Below are positions 1 through 8,232 of a stretch of 54,105 bases of DNA, in pieces. How positions within the stretch are numbered: position 1 is the stretch's first letter; each line of letters opens with the position of its first letter. The translations under genes and the position numbers were made by a program. The notes beneath the pieces were generated by a model. The model made no database searches. It was not told where the DNA came from and was given only the letters and a program-made list of their open reading frames with translations. The stretch covers positions 1 to 54,105 of the forward strand of contig SHWP01000018.1 in assembly GCA_009693785.1 (NCBI GenBank), written 5' to 3'. The DNA is from Rhodospirillaceae bacterium. Its GTDB lineage: Bacteria > Pseudomonadota > Alphaproteobacteria > Rhodospirillales > Rhodospirillaceae.

Positions 1-1101
1 CCGTTTGTGCCAGGCAACAGCGTTGAGCCACTGCTGAATGGCGATCAAGCCTATCCGGCAATGCTGGGTGCAATCGGGAAGGCACAAAAATCCATTGCGC
101 TATCGACCTATATTTTCGATAGCGATGCCACAGGTCAGCAATTCGTTACAGCGCTCAGTCAGGCCGTCCGGCGCGGCGTGGCTGTCTATATTTTGGTTGA
201 CGACGTGGGTTTGCATTACAGCCCGCGCGCAATCGACCGCGATCTCGTGGCGGGCGGCGTGAAGGTCGCTCGCTTTATTCCGCCCACCTTACGCTTCTTG
301 CGGTTCTTCAATTTGCGCAATCATCGCAAAATTCTGGTAGCCGATGGAATGGTGGGGTTTATCGGGGGCATGAACATCCGGCATGGCAACGTGATAGCCG
401 CCGCGACACAGCATGCCGTTCAAGACATTCATTTTCGAGTGCGCGGAGCGGTGCTGGATCAGCTCAGCGCGCTATTCGCGGAAGACTGGCATTTCGCCAC
501 GGGCACGGAGATCGAGCTGCCACAGTGGAAGGAAGATACACCTGCCCCCGCGGCCAGCGCCGCCCGGTTGGTTCCAGATGGGCCCGATCATCGCTCCGAG
601 ACACTGCAATGGCTCATTCTAGGTGCGCTGGCTTTCAGTCAGCGCCGCATCCGCATCATGACGCCGTATTTCATCCCGAACGGGCAGCTTGTTAGCGCGC
701 TTGCCATTGCTGCTATGCGCGGGATTGATGTGGAAATCCTGATCCCTGAAAAGACGAACATTCAATTTGTGGGGTGGGCCATGGCCGCCAATTTCGAACG
801 GCTCATGACGCATGGCGTGAAGATCTATTTAAACCCGCCGCCATTCGATCACAGCAAAGTCATGGTCGTGGATGGTAACTGGGTTTTGGTAGGGTCGACG
901 AACTGGGACCAACGCAGCCTGCGCCTTAATTTCGAAGCTAATCTTGAATGCTTCGACGCGTCGCTTGCAGAGGCGCTCGAGAAATACTTTGACACGAAGA
1001 AAGCTTGCTCAAAGGCGGTCTCCCTCGCCGCCGTTCAGGCCGCGCCATTGTGGATCCGGCTGCGGAACAACTTTGTCCGCTTGTTTGGCCCCTATTTATG
1101 A
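1..1101 (+). CDS. Phospholipase D-type cardiolipin synthase (5' partial)
   Basis: The reading frame is open to the left edge, so the true start is probably upstream. A GTG at position 7 is possible, but cardiolipin synthases are usually about 450-500 residues with N-terminal membrane helices, and only about 366 codons are present. Two HKD phosphatidyltransferase motifs are visible, counting from the GTG: NHRKILVAD (H106, K108, D113) followed by GFIGGMN, and FDHSKVMVVDG (H282, K284, D289) followed by VGSTNWDQRS. Family knowledge: these paired motifs form one active site that joins phosphatidyl groups at the membrane, or cleaves phosphodiesters in related PLD proteins. The next gene starts 13 bases after the stop, so the two are probably cotranscribed. 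Confidence 0.88.
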   Translation, partial: PFVPGNSVEPLLNGDQAYPAMLGAIGKAQKSIALSTYIFDSDATGQQFVTALSQAVRRGVAVYILVDDVGLHYSPRAIDRDLVAGGVKVARFIPPTLRFLRFFNLRNHRKILVADGMVGFIGGMNIRHGNVIAAATQHAVQDIHFRVRGAVLDQLSALFAEDWHFATGTEIELPQWKEDTPAPAASAARLVPDGPDHRSETLQWLILGALAFSQRRIRIMTPYFIPNGQLVSALAIAAMRGIDVEILIPEKTNIQFVGWAMAANFERLMTHGVKIYLNPPPFDHSKVMVVDGNWVLVGSTNWDQRSLRLNFEANLECFDASLAEALEKYFDTKKACSKAVSLAAVQAAPLWIRLRNNFVRLFGPYL

Positions 1102-1114
1102 CCGGCACGCACAT

Positions 1115-1906
1115 ATGATTCGCATGCCTGGGCCTCACCAGATGTACCGTCTCATCCCCGATGATGATTCGGTTCGCATCCTTGGCCAGGCCAACCGCAA
1201 AAGTTTGGGGCGGCGGTTTACCTTGGTCTCGTGGAACATGCACAAGGCGCGCAAGCGTGCGTGGCTGGACGATCTCACGCTGCTGTGCGAAGACGCCGAT
1301 TTTGTTCTTCTACAAGAGGCGGTGTTGCACGGTGATCGCCCCCACGCCTTTCACCTCGAGAGCGGTTTTGAATGGGTCATGGGTCAGAATTTTGCACACC
1401 GCCTGCGCGGCGGACGGACCAGCGGCGTGAAAACCGGCAGCCGCATTGCCTCAATTTCACACCAAGTGCTGCGCTCGGCTGATCATGAGCCATTTATACG
1501 CCTGCCCAAGACGATTCTCGCCACTGCATATAATCTCAAGGCGCCTGACGAGACGCTGTTGCTGCTGAATATCCATGCCGTCAATTTTGTCTCGGCGATT
1601 AAGTTTTCGCGGCAAATCGAACAACTTAAATTTGTGATCGAGCAACATCGAGGCTCCGTCATCCTGGCCGGAGATTTTAATACTTGGAATCCGCGCCGCC
1701 GGAAGATTTTGTTCCGCGCTGTCGCGCAATTTGAATTACATCGCGTGCCCGTGGCCGCGCCCCTGTGGCGGCACCTCGGGCAGGTGCTTGATCACGTCTT
1801 TTACAGGGGTGTTGTGCTCAAAAAAGCATGGGCCGTGCTTAACGTTAAAAGTTCCGACCACATTCCGCTCAAGGTCGAGTTTGAGCGGTGGGTGCCCGCA
1901 CCTTAA
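1115..1906 (+). CDS. Endonuclease/exonuclease/phosphatase (EEP) family hydrolase
   Basis: The EEP fold is recognised from an early SWNMHKARK strand, the LLQEA metal-ligand Glu motif, GDFNTWNPRR (catalytic Asp and Asn), LDHVFYRG and the C-terminal SSDHIPL His motif, in the usual order. These residues bind Mg2+ and cleave a phosphodiester; relatives include DNA-repair nucleases and sphingomyelinase-like phosphodiesterases. No signal peptide is seen. I chose ATG 1115, 13 bases after the upstream stop; ATG 1142 is an alternative, and the frame itself is open further upstream inside the previous gene. Pairing with a PLD-family gene suggests a lipid or phosphodiester role, but that is inference. 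Confidence 0.85.
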   Translation: MIRMPGPHQMYRLIPDDDSVRILGQANRKSLGRRFTLVSWNMHKARKRAWLDDLTLLCEDADFVLLQEAVLHGDRPHAFHLESGFEWVMGQNFAHRLRGGRTSGVKTGSRIASISHQVLRSADHEPFIRLPKTILATAYNLKAPDETLLLLNIHAVNFVSAIKFSRQIEQLKFVIEQHRGSVILAGDFNTWNPRRRKILFRAVAQFELHRVPVAAPLWRHLGQVLDHVFYRGVVLKKAWAVLNVKSSDHIPLKVEFERWVPAP

Positions 1907-1978
1907 GCGGAGTTACTTTGGATTGCTCTGGAAAAGGCTAATAAGCCAAAGGGCCGGGGCTTTAATGCCGCAACAGGC

Positions 1979-2710
1979 TCATTCGTTTTCGCTATAGTCC
2001 GCCAACGCTTCGGCATCCTTGATACGCACGACGCGGATTGACCCAATCGCGATCAAGCCCTCGTTCTCAAGCCTGGTGAAACAGCGGCTGACAGTTTCAA
2101 AGGCTAGGCCCAAATAATCGGCGATATCCTCACGCGTCATGGGAAGGTGAACGGGGTTGGCCACACCGCCACGCTGGGCCGCCTTGCGCGAAAGCATGAG
2201 GAGAAACGACGAGACTTTTTCCGCCGCCGAGCCTTGACCCAACATCGTGATATGCTCTTGTGCCGAGGCGATATCGCTGGTGGCCATCTCAAGCAAGCGA
2301 TGCTCAACCTTGGGTAACTCGCGGCCGAGTTTGGCAATGTCATTTCGCCCAAAACGGCACACCTTAGCGCCGCGAACAGCCTCAGCCGTCCATGGATAGT
2401 TTGGGCGGTCCGAAAATCCGATGAAATCACCTGAAAATAAGAAGCCGATAACCTGGCGGCGGCCGTCCTTGAGCGTACTCGACAACCGCACCGCCCCATC
2501 GGTGATGTTGTAAACCGTGTTGGCTGTATCGCCTTCATGAAACAAGGCTTCGCCGCTGCCAAAGCTTTCGCAACGCGCGATCTTGGACAACTTGGATAAT
2601 TCGTCCTGCTCAAGCGCGCCGCACATATTCAGATTGCGCGCGCTACAAATCAGGCAGCGCGAGGCATCAAATGCAAAGCTCGCCGCGGTAGTCATGGCTG
2701 ACTTATTCAT
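1979..2710 (-). CDS. fnr: FNR-type oxygen-sensing transcriptional regulator (Crp/Fnr family)
   Basis: A 243-residue Crp/Fnr protein. The N-terminus carries C19-x2-C22-x7-C30 and a fourth Cys at 118, the arrangement that holds the oxygen-labile [4Fe-4S] cluster in FNR proteins. A cyclic-nucleotide-binding-like barrel follows (about 40-140), then a long dimer helix and an HTH whose recognition helix reads FETVSR (E205, S208, R209), the residues that read TTGAT half-sites. A good ribosome site (AGGGGAAG) precedes the ATG. A TTGAT-N4-GTCAA box lies 53 bases upstream of the start, shared with the divergent universal stress gene, so autoregulation is likely. Expected role: switching on anaerobic genes when oxygen falls. 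Confidence 0.93.
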   Translation of the reverse strand: MNKSAMTTAASFAFDASRCLICSARNLNMCGALEQDELSKLSKIARCESFGSGEALFHEGDTANTVYNITDGAVRLSSTLKDGRRQVIGFLFSGDFIGFSDRPNYPWTAEAVRGAKVCRFGRNDIAKLGRELPKVEHRLLEMATSDIASAQEHITMLGQGSAAEKVSSFLLMLSRKAAQRGGVANPVHLPMTREDIADYLGLAFETVSRCFTRLENEGLIAIGSIRVVRIKDAEALADYSENE

Positions 2711-2762
2711 GATGGCTTCCCCTTAAGAAGCAGTATCCTCTCATTTATTGCTGGTGACTAAA

Positions 2763-2776
2763 TTGATCCCGGTCAA
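2763..2776. promoter_or_regulatory. FNR/anaerobox between fnr and the universal stress gene
   Basis: The sequence TTGATCCCGGTCAA matches the FNR/FixK consensus TTGAT-N4-ATCAA with one change. It sits between divergent starts, 53 bases from the fnr ATG and 63 bases from the usp ATG. The adjacent regulator has the matching E-x2-SR recognition helix, which supports a functional operator serving both genes. Confidence 0.8.
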
Positions 2777-2838
2777 CGTCAGTCGGCAATAAGCGGGTCA
2801 CTCTTAACCTTTCGGTAGCGGTGGTGAGGAGAAACCCC

Positions 2839-3702
2839 ATGAACTTCAAACAAATCCTGGTCCCTTTGACCGGGGAATCCAAGGCCAGCCACGTAGTGGA
2901 TATCGCGTTTCAAGTAGCGCGCGAGTCGCGGGCGCATGTGGTTGGCACGGATACGGTCAGTGATCTTGGCCCATTTTTGGATCAAACCGGCGTGGGCATG
3001 ATGGCCGGGTATTACGACGAACTGTTCAAGAGCGCGGAAAAAATTCAGGCCCAAAAACGCGCCAATGCCATAGCCGCGTTCGAGGACGGCCGGAAGAAAG
3101 CAGGCGTGTCGCTCGCCGATAAACCAGGCTCGACAACAGATGTCAGCGCACAATGGATCGCCGGCTCTGCATACAACGGCGCGACCGTGCCGATGCTGGG
3201 CCGCCTATGCGATCTGATCGTCGTCAACCAGCCCGGTGAAAAGGCGAGTTATGCTGAATTACAAGTCTTCGAATCCGCTGCTTTCACGGCTCGCCGCCCA
3301 ATTCTGGTCGTACCCCCCGGATGCACCCAGTTGGGCTCGCGCGCGGCGGTTGCCTGGAATGGAAGTGTTGAAGCTTGCGGGGCCGTCGAAGGCGCGCTGC
3401 CTCTGCTGTGCAACCTTGATGGTGTCGACATTATTCAAGTGGGCGATATTCCCGTGGGCAATGCCAGCAGTGAAGCGCTTGCGAATCATTTGGGCTGGCA
3501 CGGTATTGCTGCCAAGATCAGAAAAGCAGCCGACAAAACACGCGCAACCGGTCAGGTCATCATGGATGAAGCCAAGTCTGCTGGAGCAACGTTCATGGTG
3601 CTGGGGGCCTACACCCACAGTCCATTACGTGAATTGATCCTCGGTGGCGTGACGCAATCTATGATCGGCCGCGGCGCACTGCCGATGATCATGGCGCATT
3701 AA
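2839..3702 (+). CDS. Universal stress protein (UspA family)
   Basis: A 287-residue protein, about twice a single Usp domain. The N-terminus (FKQILVPLTG) and the C-terminal block (VLGAYTHSPLRELILGGVT, then ALPMIMAH) match the UspA fold and its G-x-x-x-H-S-x-x-R/G nucleotide-binding loop; the N-terminal half is more degenerate. ATG 2839 is preceded by GAGGAG eight bases upstream, which beats the GTG at 2821. Usp proteins support survival during starvation or low oxygen, usually binding ATP or AMP. The FNR box 63 bases upstream suggests induction under oxygen limitation, as seen for usp genes of other bacteria. Confidence 0.85.
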   Translation: MNFKQILVPLTGESKASHVVDIAFQVARESRAHVVGTDTVSDLGPFLDQTGVGMMAGYYDELFKSAEKIQAQKRANAIAAFEDGRKKAGVSLADKPGSTTDVSAQWIAGSAYNGATVPMLGRLCDLIVVNQPGEKASYAELQVFESAAFTARRPILVVPPGCTQLGSRAAVAWNGSVEACGAVEGALPLLCNLDGVDIIQVGDIPVGNASSEALANHLGWHGIAAKIRKAADKTRATGQVIMDEAKSAGATFMVLGAYTHSPLRELILGGVTQSMIGRGALPMIMAH

Positions 3703-3711
3703 GCGCAGCAT

Positions 3712-4536
3712 TTACTGTTGATCGAGAAATCCGCGTAAAAGGCCTGCGACCTTAACTGTTTCGGCATCGAGAAAGCCATGGGTCCAGCCTTGCAAGTCGT
3801 GGACGCGCCCGTTCTTTAGCAACTTTGCCGCGCGGGGCGTGTACTGCCATAGATCATCTTCGGGATTGAGGATGAGAATGGGATGGTTTGAGTCCCGCAA
3901 TGCGGCCTCAATATTATAATTGAATGCAGCGTCATGGCCCCAGTGCGACCAATCCGGGTTGCGTTGTCCATCGAGGAAAATATTGAATTGCCGGTGAGCG
4001 CTTTTCTCCATGCGCCAGAACTCGTTTTTAAACGTTGGCCAACGTTGCGCCATGGCTTTGGGCCGTTCGTCGATGGGCTTGTGAACGTATTCATCGCGAA
4101 ACGCCTGTGTTTCCTCGGGCGTGAAGCAGGTTGCTGAGATCATCACGATTTTGCGCACGACATTGGGGCTTTGCCGCGACATCTCAACCGCAGTGAGCGA
4201 TCCGGTGTGATAGCCCATCACATCGACCATACCGAAGCCGAGGTCGGTGACCAAATCGAGCATGATGGCGGCGTAATCCGCGATTTCGGGAGGAGACGAG
4301 GGCGGATCAGACATCCCATATCCCGGTGTATCGGGTGCGACGACCAAACGGTCACGCGCCATATCGGCCATGAGGTTCTCATAGACGTACCCCGACAGCG
4401 GGCTGGGGTGCAGCAACAACAGTGGGCCTTGGCTGCCGTGCGATCCTGCGACCCGGTAGTGTAATTGTCCGTGCCGGCTTTTACTATAAGCCCGGGAGAC
4501 AACGGCGCGAGAGGCTTGACCGGCACTGGGTGCCAT
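3712..4536 (-). CDS. Alpha/beta hydrolase-fold protein with GYHTG elbow
   Basis: A 274-residue alpha/beta hydrolase fold: oxyanion-side LLLHPSPLSG, the RLVVAPDTPGYGMSD strand-turn, and a strand-5 elbow VDVMGYHTGSL. In the usual G-x-Ser-x-G alignment the nucleophile position is His110, followed by Thr111, so no Ser is available there. The acid (NPEDD) and a late His (GWTHGF) are still visible. I chose ATG 4536, preceded by AAGGA; the frame is open back to 4683, but that extension looks unlike the family. A divergent gene at 4768 carries the same odd elbow. The reaction is unknown; it may be a non-hydrolytic member, or use Thr or His. Confidence 0.82.
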   Translation of the reverse strand: MAPSAGQASRAVVSRAYSKSRHGQLHYRVAGSHGSQGPLLLLHPSPLSGYVYENLMADMARDRLVVAPDTPGYGMSDPPSSPPEIADYAAIMLDLVTDLGFGMVDVMGYHTGSLTAVEMSRQSPNVVRKIVMISATCFTPEETQAFRDEYVHKPIDERPKAMAQRWPTFKNEFWRMEKSAHRQFNIFLDGQRNPDWSHWGHDAAFNYNIEAALRDSNHPILILNPEDDLWQYTPRAAKLLKNGRVHDLQGWTHGFLDAETVKVAGLLRGFLDQQ

Positions 4537-4767
4537 AAGTGCATGATCCTTGTTGGTGTTCGACCCGATCTTATCTGGGTGCGATTCGCGGTATAGTCTA
4601 CCTTGTCCACTCCGGTATCGCTCGGAGAAAATTCGAAATTGGAACTGATTGCATCGCCAGTCCAGTGGGCCCGAACCAAACATGATTCATGTGGCTTTGA
4701 GTGAACCTGCGTATAGATAAAGCAATGTTTGACGTGTTACAAAAACCGATAAACAGGGAGCATTCCT

Positions 4768-5613
4768 ATGGCCGATCCTTCGGGCGTTGACCGCGCATTC
4801 GTTCGCATCAAAGAAGGCTTGGTGCACTATCGCCATGCCGGGGAAACAAAGCCTGACGGCCCATTGCCACTTTATATGGTTCACGCTGGCCCTGGCTCAT
4901 CTGCAGGCGTGGCTTCGTTGGTGGCAGAATTGGGCAAGACACGGCGCGTGATCGCCCCCGATACGCTGGGCAATGGCGATTCGGCTGCCCCCGGCATCGC
5001 CAGTCCGGAACTGACGTATTACGCCGATAGTGTCGTGCGCATCATGGATGCGCTGAAAATCGACAAGGCCGATTACTTTGGCACTCACACGGGCGCACAC
5101 ATCGGCGTGGAACTACTACTGAGCCGCCCTGACCGTGTGCGAAAGGTGATCTTCGATGGCATCGGCATCTTCGATGAAAATTTCCGGAAAGAACTATTGG
5201 CTAACTATGCGCCTGAAATCATCCCCGATGAGTTTGGCCGGCAATTTACCTGGGCGTGGCATTTCGTGCGCGATCAATCGTTGCACTGGCCGTATTTCAA
5301 GCGCGACCCCGCCCATAGAATGAGTAACTCGGTGCCGCCGGCCGACGCCATCCACAATTCTGTTGTCGAAGTCTTGAAGGCCGTGACCACCTATCACAAC
5401 GGCTACCGCGCGGTGTTCCGGCACGATACGATAAGCCGCCTCAAGCTCATTAAAAACGTCCCTGTGTTGTTCATGGCCTCGGAACCCGATCCATTGTCGG
5501 AATATCTCGATGCCGCCGCAGCATTGGTGCCCGGAGCAAAGAAAGCTTTCATCACGCGCAATGACGGCTTGAGTGGCCGGGTCAAGGCGATGCTTGATTT
5601 CTACAACGCATAG
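4768..5613 (+). CDS. Alpha/beta hydrolase-fold protein with GTHTG elbow
   Basis: A 281-residue alpha/beta hydrolase fold with MVHAGPGSS oxyanion loop, RVIAPDTLGNGDS and elbow ADYFGTHTGAH. The nucleophile position is His107, as in the divergent neighbour that starts at 4536. The C-terminal segment (AFITRNDGLSGRVKAM) lacks the His that normally completes the triad, although an Asp motif (SEPDPL) is kept, so canonical Ser-His-Asp hydrolysis looks impossible. The start is preceded by an AGGGAG ribosome site. The two proteins may be distant paralogues. The function is unknown; a lyase-like or binding role is conceivable. Confidence 0.85.
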   Translation: MADPSGVDRAFVRIKEGLVHYRHAGETKPDGPLPLYMVHAGPGSSAGVASLVAELGKTRRVIAPDTLGNGDSAAPGIASPELTYYADSVVRIMDALKIDKADYFGTHTGAHIGVELLLSRPDRVRKVIFDGIGIFDENFRKELLANYAPEIIPDEFGRQFTWAWHFVRDQSLHWPYFKRDPAHRMSNSVPPADAIHNSVVEVLKAVTTYHNGYRAVFRHDTISRLKLIKNVPVLFMASEPDPLSEYLDAAAALVPGAKKAFITRNDGLSGRVKAMLDFYNA

Positions 5614-5634
5614 AGCTTGACGCTTAAGGCTCGC

Positions 5635-7065
5635 TTATTCTGCGGCTTGGGCTTGGTTGGTATTCCAGGTCAGGATTTGCTCACCCAACAACCGGCCAAA
5701 CGTGATAGCAGGGCCAATACTGGTGCCCGACACATAGGCGTTGCCGAAGCGGCCGAAGCCGACCATCTCACCCGCAGCGTAAAGATTGGGAATAGCTTGG
5801 CCGTTGGCCCGCAACACACGGCACTTCATGTCGGTATTCACGCCGCCGAAACTCACCACCGAGATGGCGTAATGCTTGACCGCATAGAACGGCCCCTTGC
5901 TGACGGGCAGCGGCATGAACTGGCGCCCGAACGCGTCGGATTTAACGGCTTGCCCCAAGTTATAGCGCTCGATGGTGTGTTTTAGCGCAGCCGCTGAAAG
6001 ACCTGTCGCCGCTGCCAGCTCATCAAGGCTCGCGCCCATGCGGTAATCGGGGTGTGAGGCGAAGGCGCGGTCTTGTTTGTCCTTTGGCCAGGCAAATAAC
6101 AGCGGCGGGGCTTTCTCACGGATCGCTTCGTCGTAGATGCTCCAGAACGCCATATCGGGCTGTTGCATCAGCGCGCGCTCGCGCATGTCCACCGAAGAAT
6201 TATCTTCGGCCATAAAACGCGCGCCGTTCATATTCACATAAATTTCCCACGGCTGACGCAGTTGCGGCGTGCAGATGGTGTTGATCCATTTTTTATCACC
6301 CGTATCGGGGTCCGAGGTACCCGCAAACGTGGGGATAAAATTATCCGCCCATTTGAACTCGGCGCCCAAAGCCATGGCGGCCTTGACGCCATCGCCCTGA
6401 GCGTGGGGCCAGAAATAGCCGCGTAACGGGCGATTGTGGAACTTGCCCCACAATTCTGCGCTCGCCGCATAACCGCCACATGTCAGCACGACATTCCGGC
6501 CGTGAATATCATCGCTTTTTTCGCCTGCAATCACGCGCACACCTGCCGCCGCGCCACGGTCATCGGTAATCACCTCGCTCATGCGTGTCGAGAGCCTGAG
6601 CGTGATGTTGCCCTTTTTCACTTCGGCGTCGAACAGTGGGGCCAAAGCATTGACGATGCTGATAGCACCGTCTTTCGCCCAATAGGTGCGCGGCGTGGTG
6701 TATATTTCATGGCCATAGGTAATGGCCGGGTGTTCATCTTGGGGCCGCCAGCCGATGTCATACAGCCAGTCCACAGTCGCACCCGCGTTCTCGGCAAAAA
6801 TGCGCATGAACGGATGATCGCCAGTGCCATGATTAATGCGCACGATATCGGCGAAATGCTTGTCGGGGTTGTCGTCAATTCCGCGCTTGGCCTGGAGCTT
6901 GGTTTTTGTGCCACTGATCTGGCCGCTGGCATACCACAGCGACCCGCCAATCTTGTCGGCAGCCTCAATCACAATCACCTTGGCGCCGCGTTTGGCCGCG
7001 AAAATGGCGCAAGGCAGGCCCGCCGTGCCCGCGCCCACAATCACCACATCCCACACTTTGCTCAT
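5635..7065 (-). CDS. FAD-dependent oxidoreductase, fumarate reductase/ketosteroid dehydrogenase type
   Basis: A 476-residue flavoprotein. The N-terminus DVVIVGAGTAGLPCA is a dinucleotide-binding GxGxxG fold (residues 11-16), followed by an acidic end of strand 2 (VIVIEAA) and GGSLWYASG. The C-terminal FAD motif NLYAAGEMVGFG with NAYVSGTSIGPAITFG matches the FAD_binding_2 family, which includes fumarate reductase flavoprotein, KstD and tricarballylate dehydrogenase (usually 450-570 residues). It would catalyse a C-C desaturation or its reverse in the cytoplasm. A GAGGGA ribosome site precedes the ATG. It converges with the hydrolase gene ending at 5613, 21 bases away. The substrate is not recognisable. 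Confidence 0.88.
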   Translation of the reverse strand: MSKVWDVVIVGAGTAGLPCAIFAAKRGAKVIVIEAADKIGGSLWYASGQISGTKTKLQAKRGIDDNPDKHFADIVRINHGTGDHPFMRIFAENAGATVDWLYDIGWRPQDEHPAITYGHEIYTTPRTYWAKDGAISIVNALAPLFDAEVKKGNITLRLSTRMSEVITDDRGAAAGVRVIAGEKSDDIHGRNVVLTCGGYAASAELWGKFHNRPLRGYFWPHAQGDGVKAAMALGAEFKWADNFIPTFAGTSDPDTGDKKWINTICTPQLRQPWEIYVNMNGARFMAEDNSSVDMRERALMQQPDMAFWSIYDEAIREKAPPLLFAWPKDKQDRAFASHPDYRMGASLDELAAATGLSAAALKHTIERYNLGQAVKSDAFGRQFMPLPVSKGPFYAVKHYAISVVSFGGVNTDMKCRVLRANGQAIPNLYAAGEMVGFGRFGNAYVSGTSIGPAITFGRLLGEQILTWNTNQAQAAE

Positions 7066-7116
7066 TCAGTGCTCCCTCGAGTTTCCGCAAACCTAGCCTG
7101 AAGCCAAGTTATAGCG

Positions 7117-8232
7117 CTAGCAGTTCGGTGGTGGCGATAGCGCAAAAATCCAGGCCTTGGCTTGAGCTAGGATTTCGGGCTGGCACGTACCAGCCTGTGA
7201 TAGGTTTTGAGTAATCGTGTCCCGGTCTGCGCGTGCCGCGGCCACCATCACGGCCCGGCCCACATCAGCCCAGTAATCGAGATGAGCTTTCAATCGGCTT
7301 GTGGCCTTGACCATATTCGCTCGCGCAGCCATCGCGGCATCATCGGCGGTGCGATAAGGCTCCGTCAGAGTATCGAACGCTGCATCTTGCTTGCGCAAGT
7401 CTTCAATGGCCATTCCGAGTAACTCGTCCGCATGGCTATTGCTCGCGGGGTTTGCGTGGGAATTCAGTACTCCAGCAATGCTGTCATCCCAAGGCTTGAT
7501 TCCAGTGGCAAGCGTCTGGCGGGCGGCCAGCAACGCAGTTTCAGTTTCTTGAACTGCCTGTTGGGCGCTCGCTTGTTCTGCCAGCAAAGATCGTGCCAAA
7601 CCTTGCCGGATAGCAGAGACATCGAACAACGTGAATTCACACAGGCGGTCAGGCGGGGGCCATTTGATTAGATCCAGCGTGTCGGCAACCGCACCAATGG
7701 CAATCATGGCGGAATGATCGACGGCAGAAATGGAACGGCAGTCGGCTTGTTCGCAGGAAATTTTATCAGTCAGCGAGGGTGTGACTTCGCCGCCTTTCAC
7801 GCGTTCGGCCGCGTGGATCAAGGCTTCCGCCTGTTCGCGGTAATTGATTGCCGCCTCACTCAGGGCTTGGCGCGCGCCTCGCGCCGTACGTTCGGCTTCA
7901 AGCCGCGCGACCAGCATCGGCCGCTCTGCCGCTACAGCAGAATCGTAATTCTTCTTTGCTGTACTCAGTTCGTTAACCGCGCGGTCTAAGTCAGCTTCGT
8001 CCTGAGCGGCGCGAGCCTTGGCAACATGTGCAATGGCTGAATCGACAACGCGATAAGTTGAAACGACCTCGCTGCGTGCGGCCTCGGTTTTGGCGGTGAC
8101 GGCAGTCAACTTTGTCTGCGCCGTGACCCAAGCCAATTGCAATTCAGTGATTGGCCGCTGGCATGTGGCTTCTTGAGCAGAGGCAGGCAGTACATAAAAG
8201 AGAAATGCGACGGCAATATTAATTGGCCGCAT
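7117..8232 (-). CDS. Exported helical hypothetical protein
   Basis: A 371-residue protein of unknown function. It begins with a hydrophobic leader ending in ASA-QE near residue 20, a likely signal peptidase I site, so it is probably periplasmic. The body is Ala/Glu/Arg-rich, helical and coiled-coil-like (around 25-140 and 225-340), with scattered Cys including a CEQADC pair. I chose ATG 8232, which places the signal peptide at the N-terminus; this start lies 14 bases inside the end of the upstream DUF3089 gene, so the two are translationally coupled. The pairing suggests a shared cell-envelope role, but no family is recognised. Confidence 0.7.
   Translation of the reverse strand: MRPINIAVAFLFYVLPASAQEATCQRPITELQLAWVTAQTKLTAVTAKTEAARSEVVSTYRVVDSAIAHVAKARAAQDEADLDRAVNELSTAKKNYDSAVAAERPMLVARLEAERTARGARQALSEAAINYREQAEALIHAAERVKGGEVTPSLTDKISCEQADCRSISAVDHSAMIAIGAVADTLDLIKWPPPDRLCEFTLFDVSAIRQGLARSLLAEQASAQQAVQETETALLAARQTLATGIKPWDDSIAGVLNSHANPASNSHADELLGMAIEDLRKQDAAFDTLTEPYRTADDAAMAARANMVKATSRLKAHLDYWADVGRAVMVAAARADRDTITQNLSQAGTCQPEILAQAKAWIFALSPPPNC

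Noticed and set aside
3712..4683. Longer hydrolase start at 4683
   Set aside because: The extra 49 residues are unlike the family, and ATG 4536 has a ribosome-like AAGGA.
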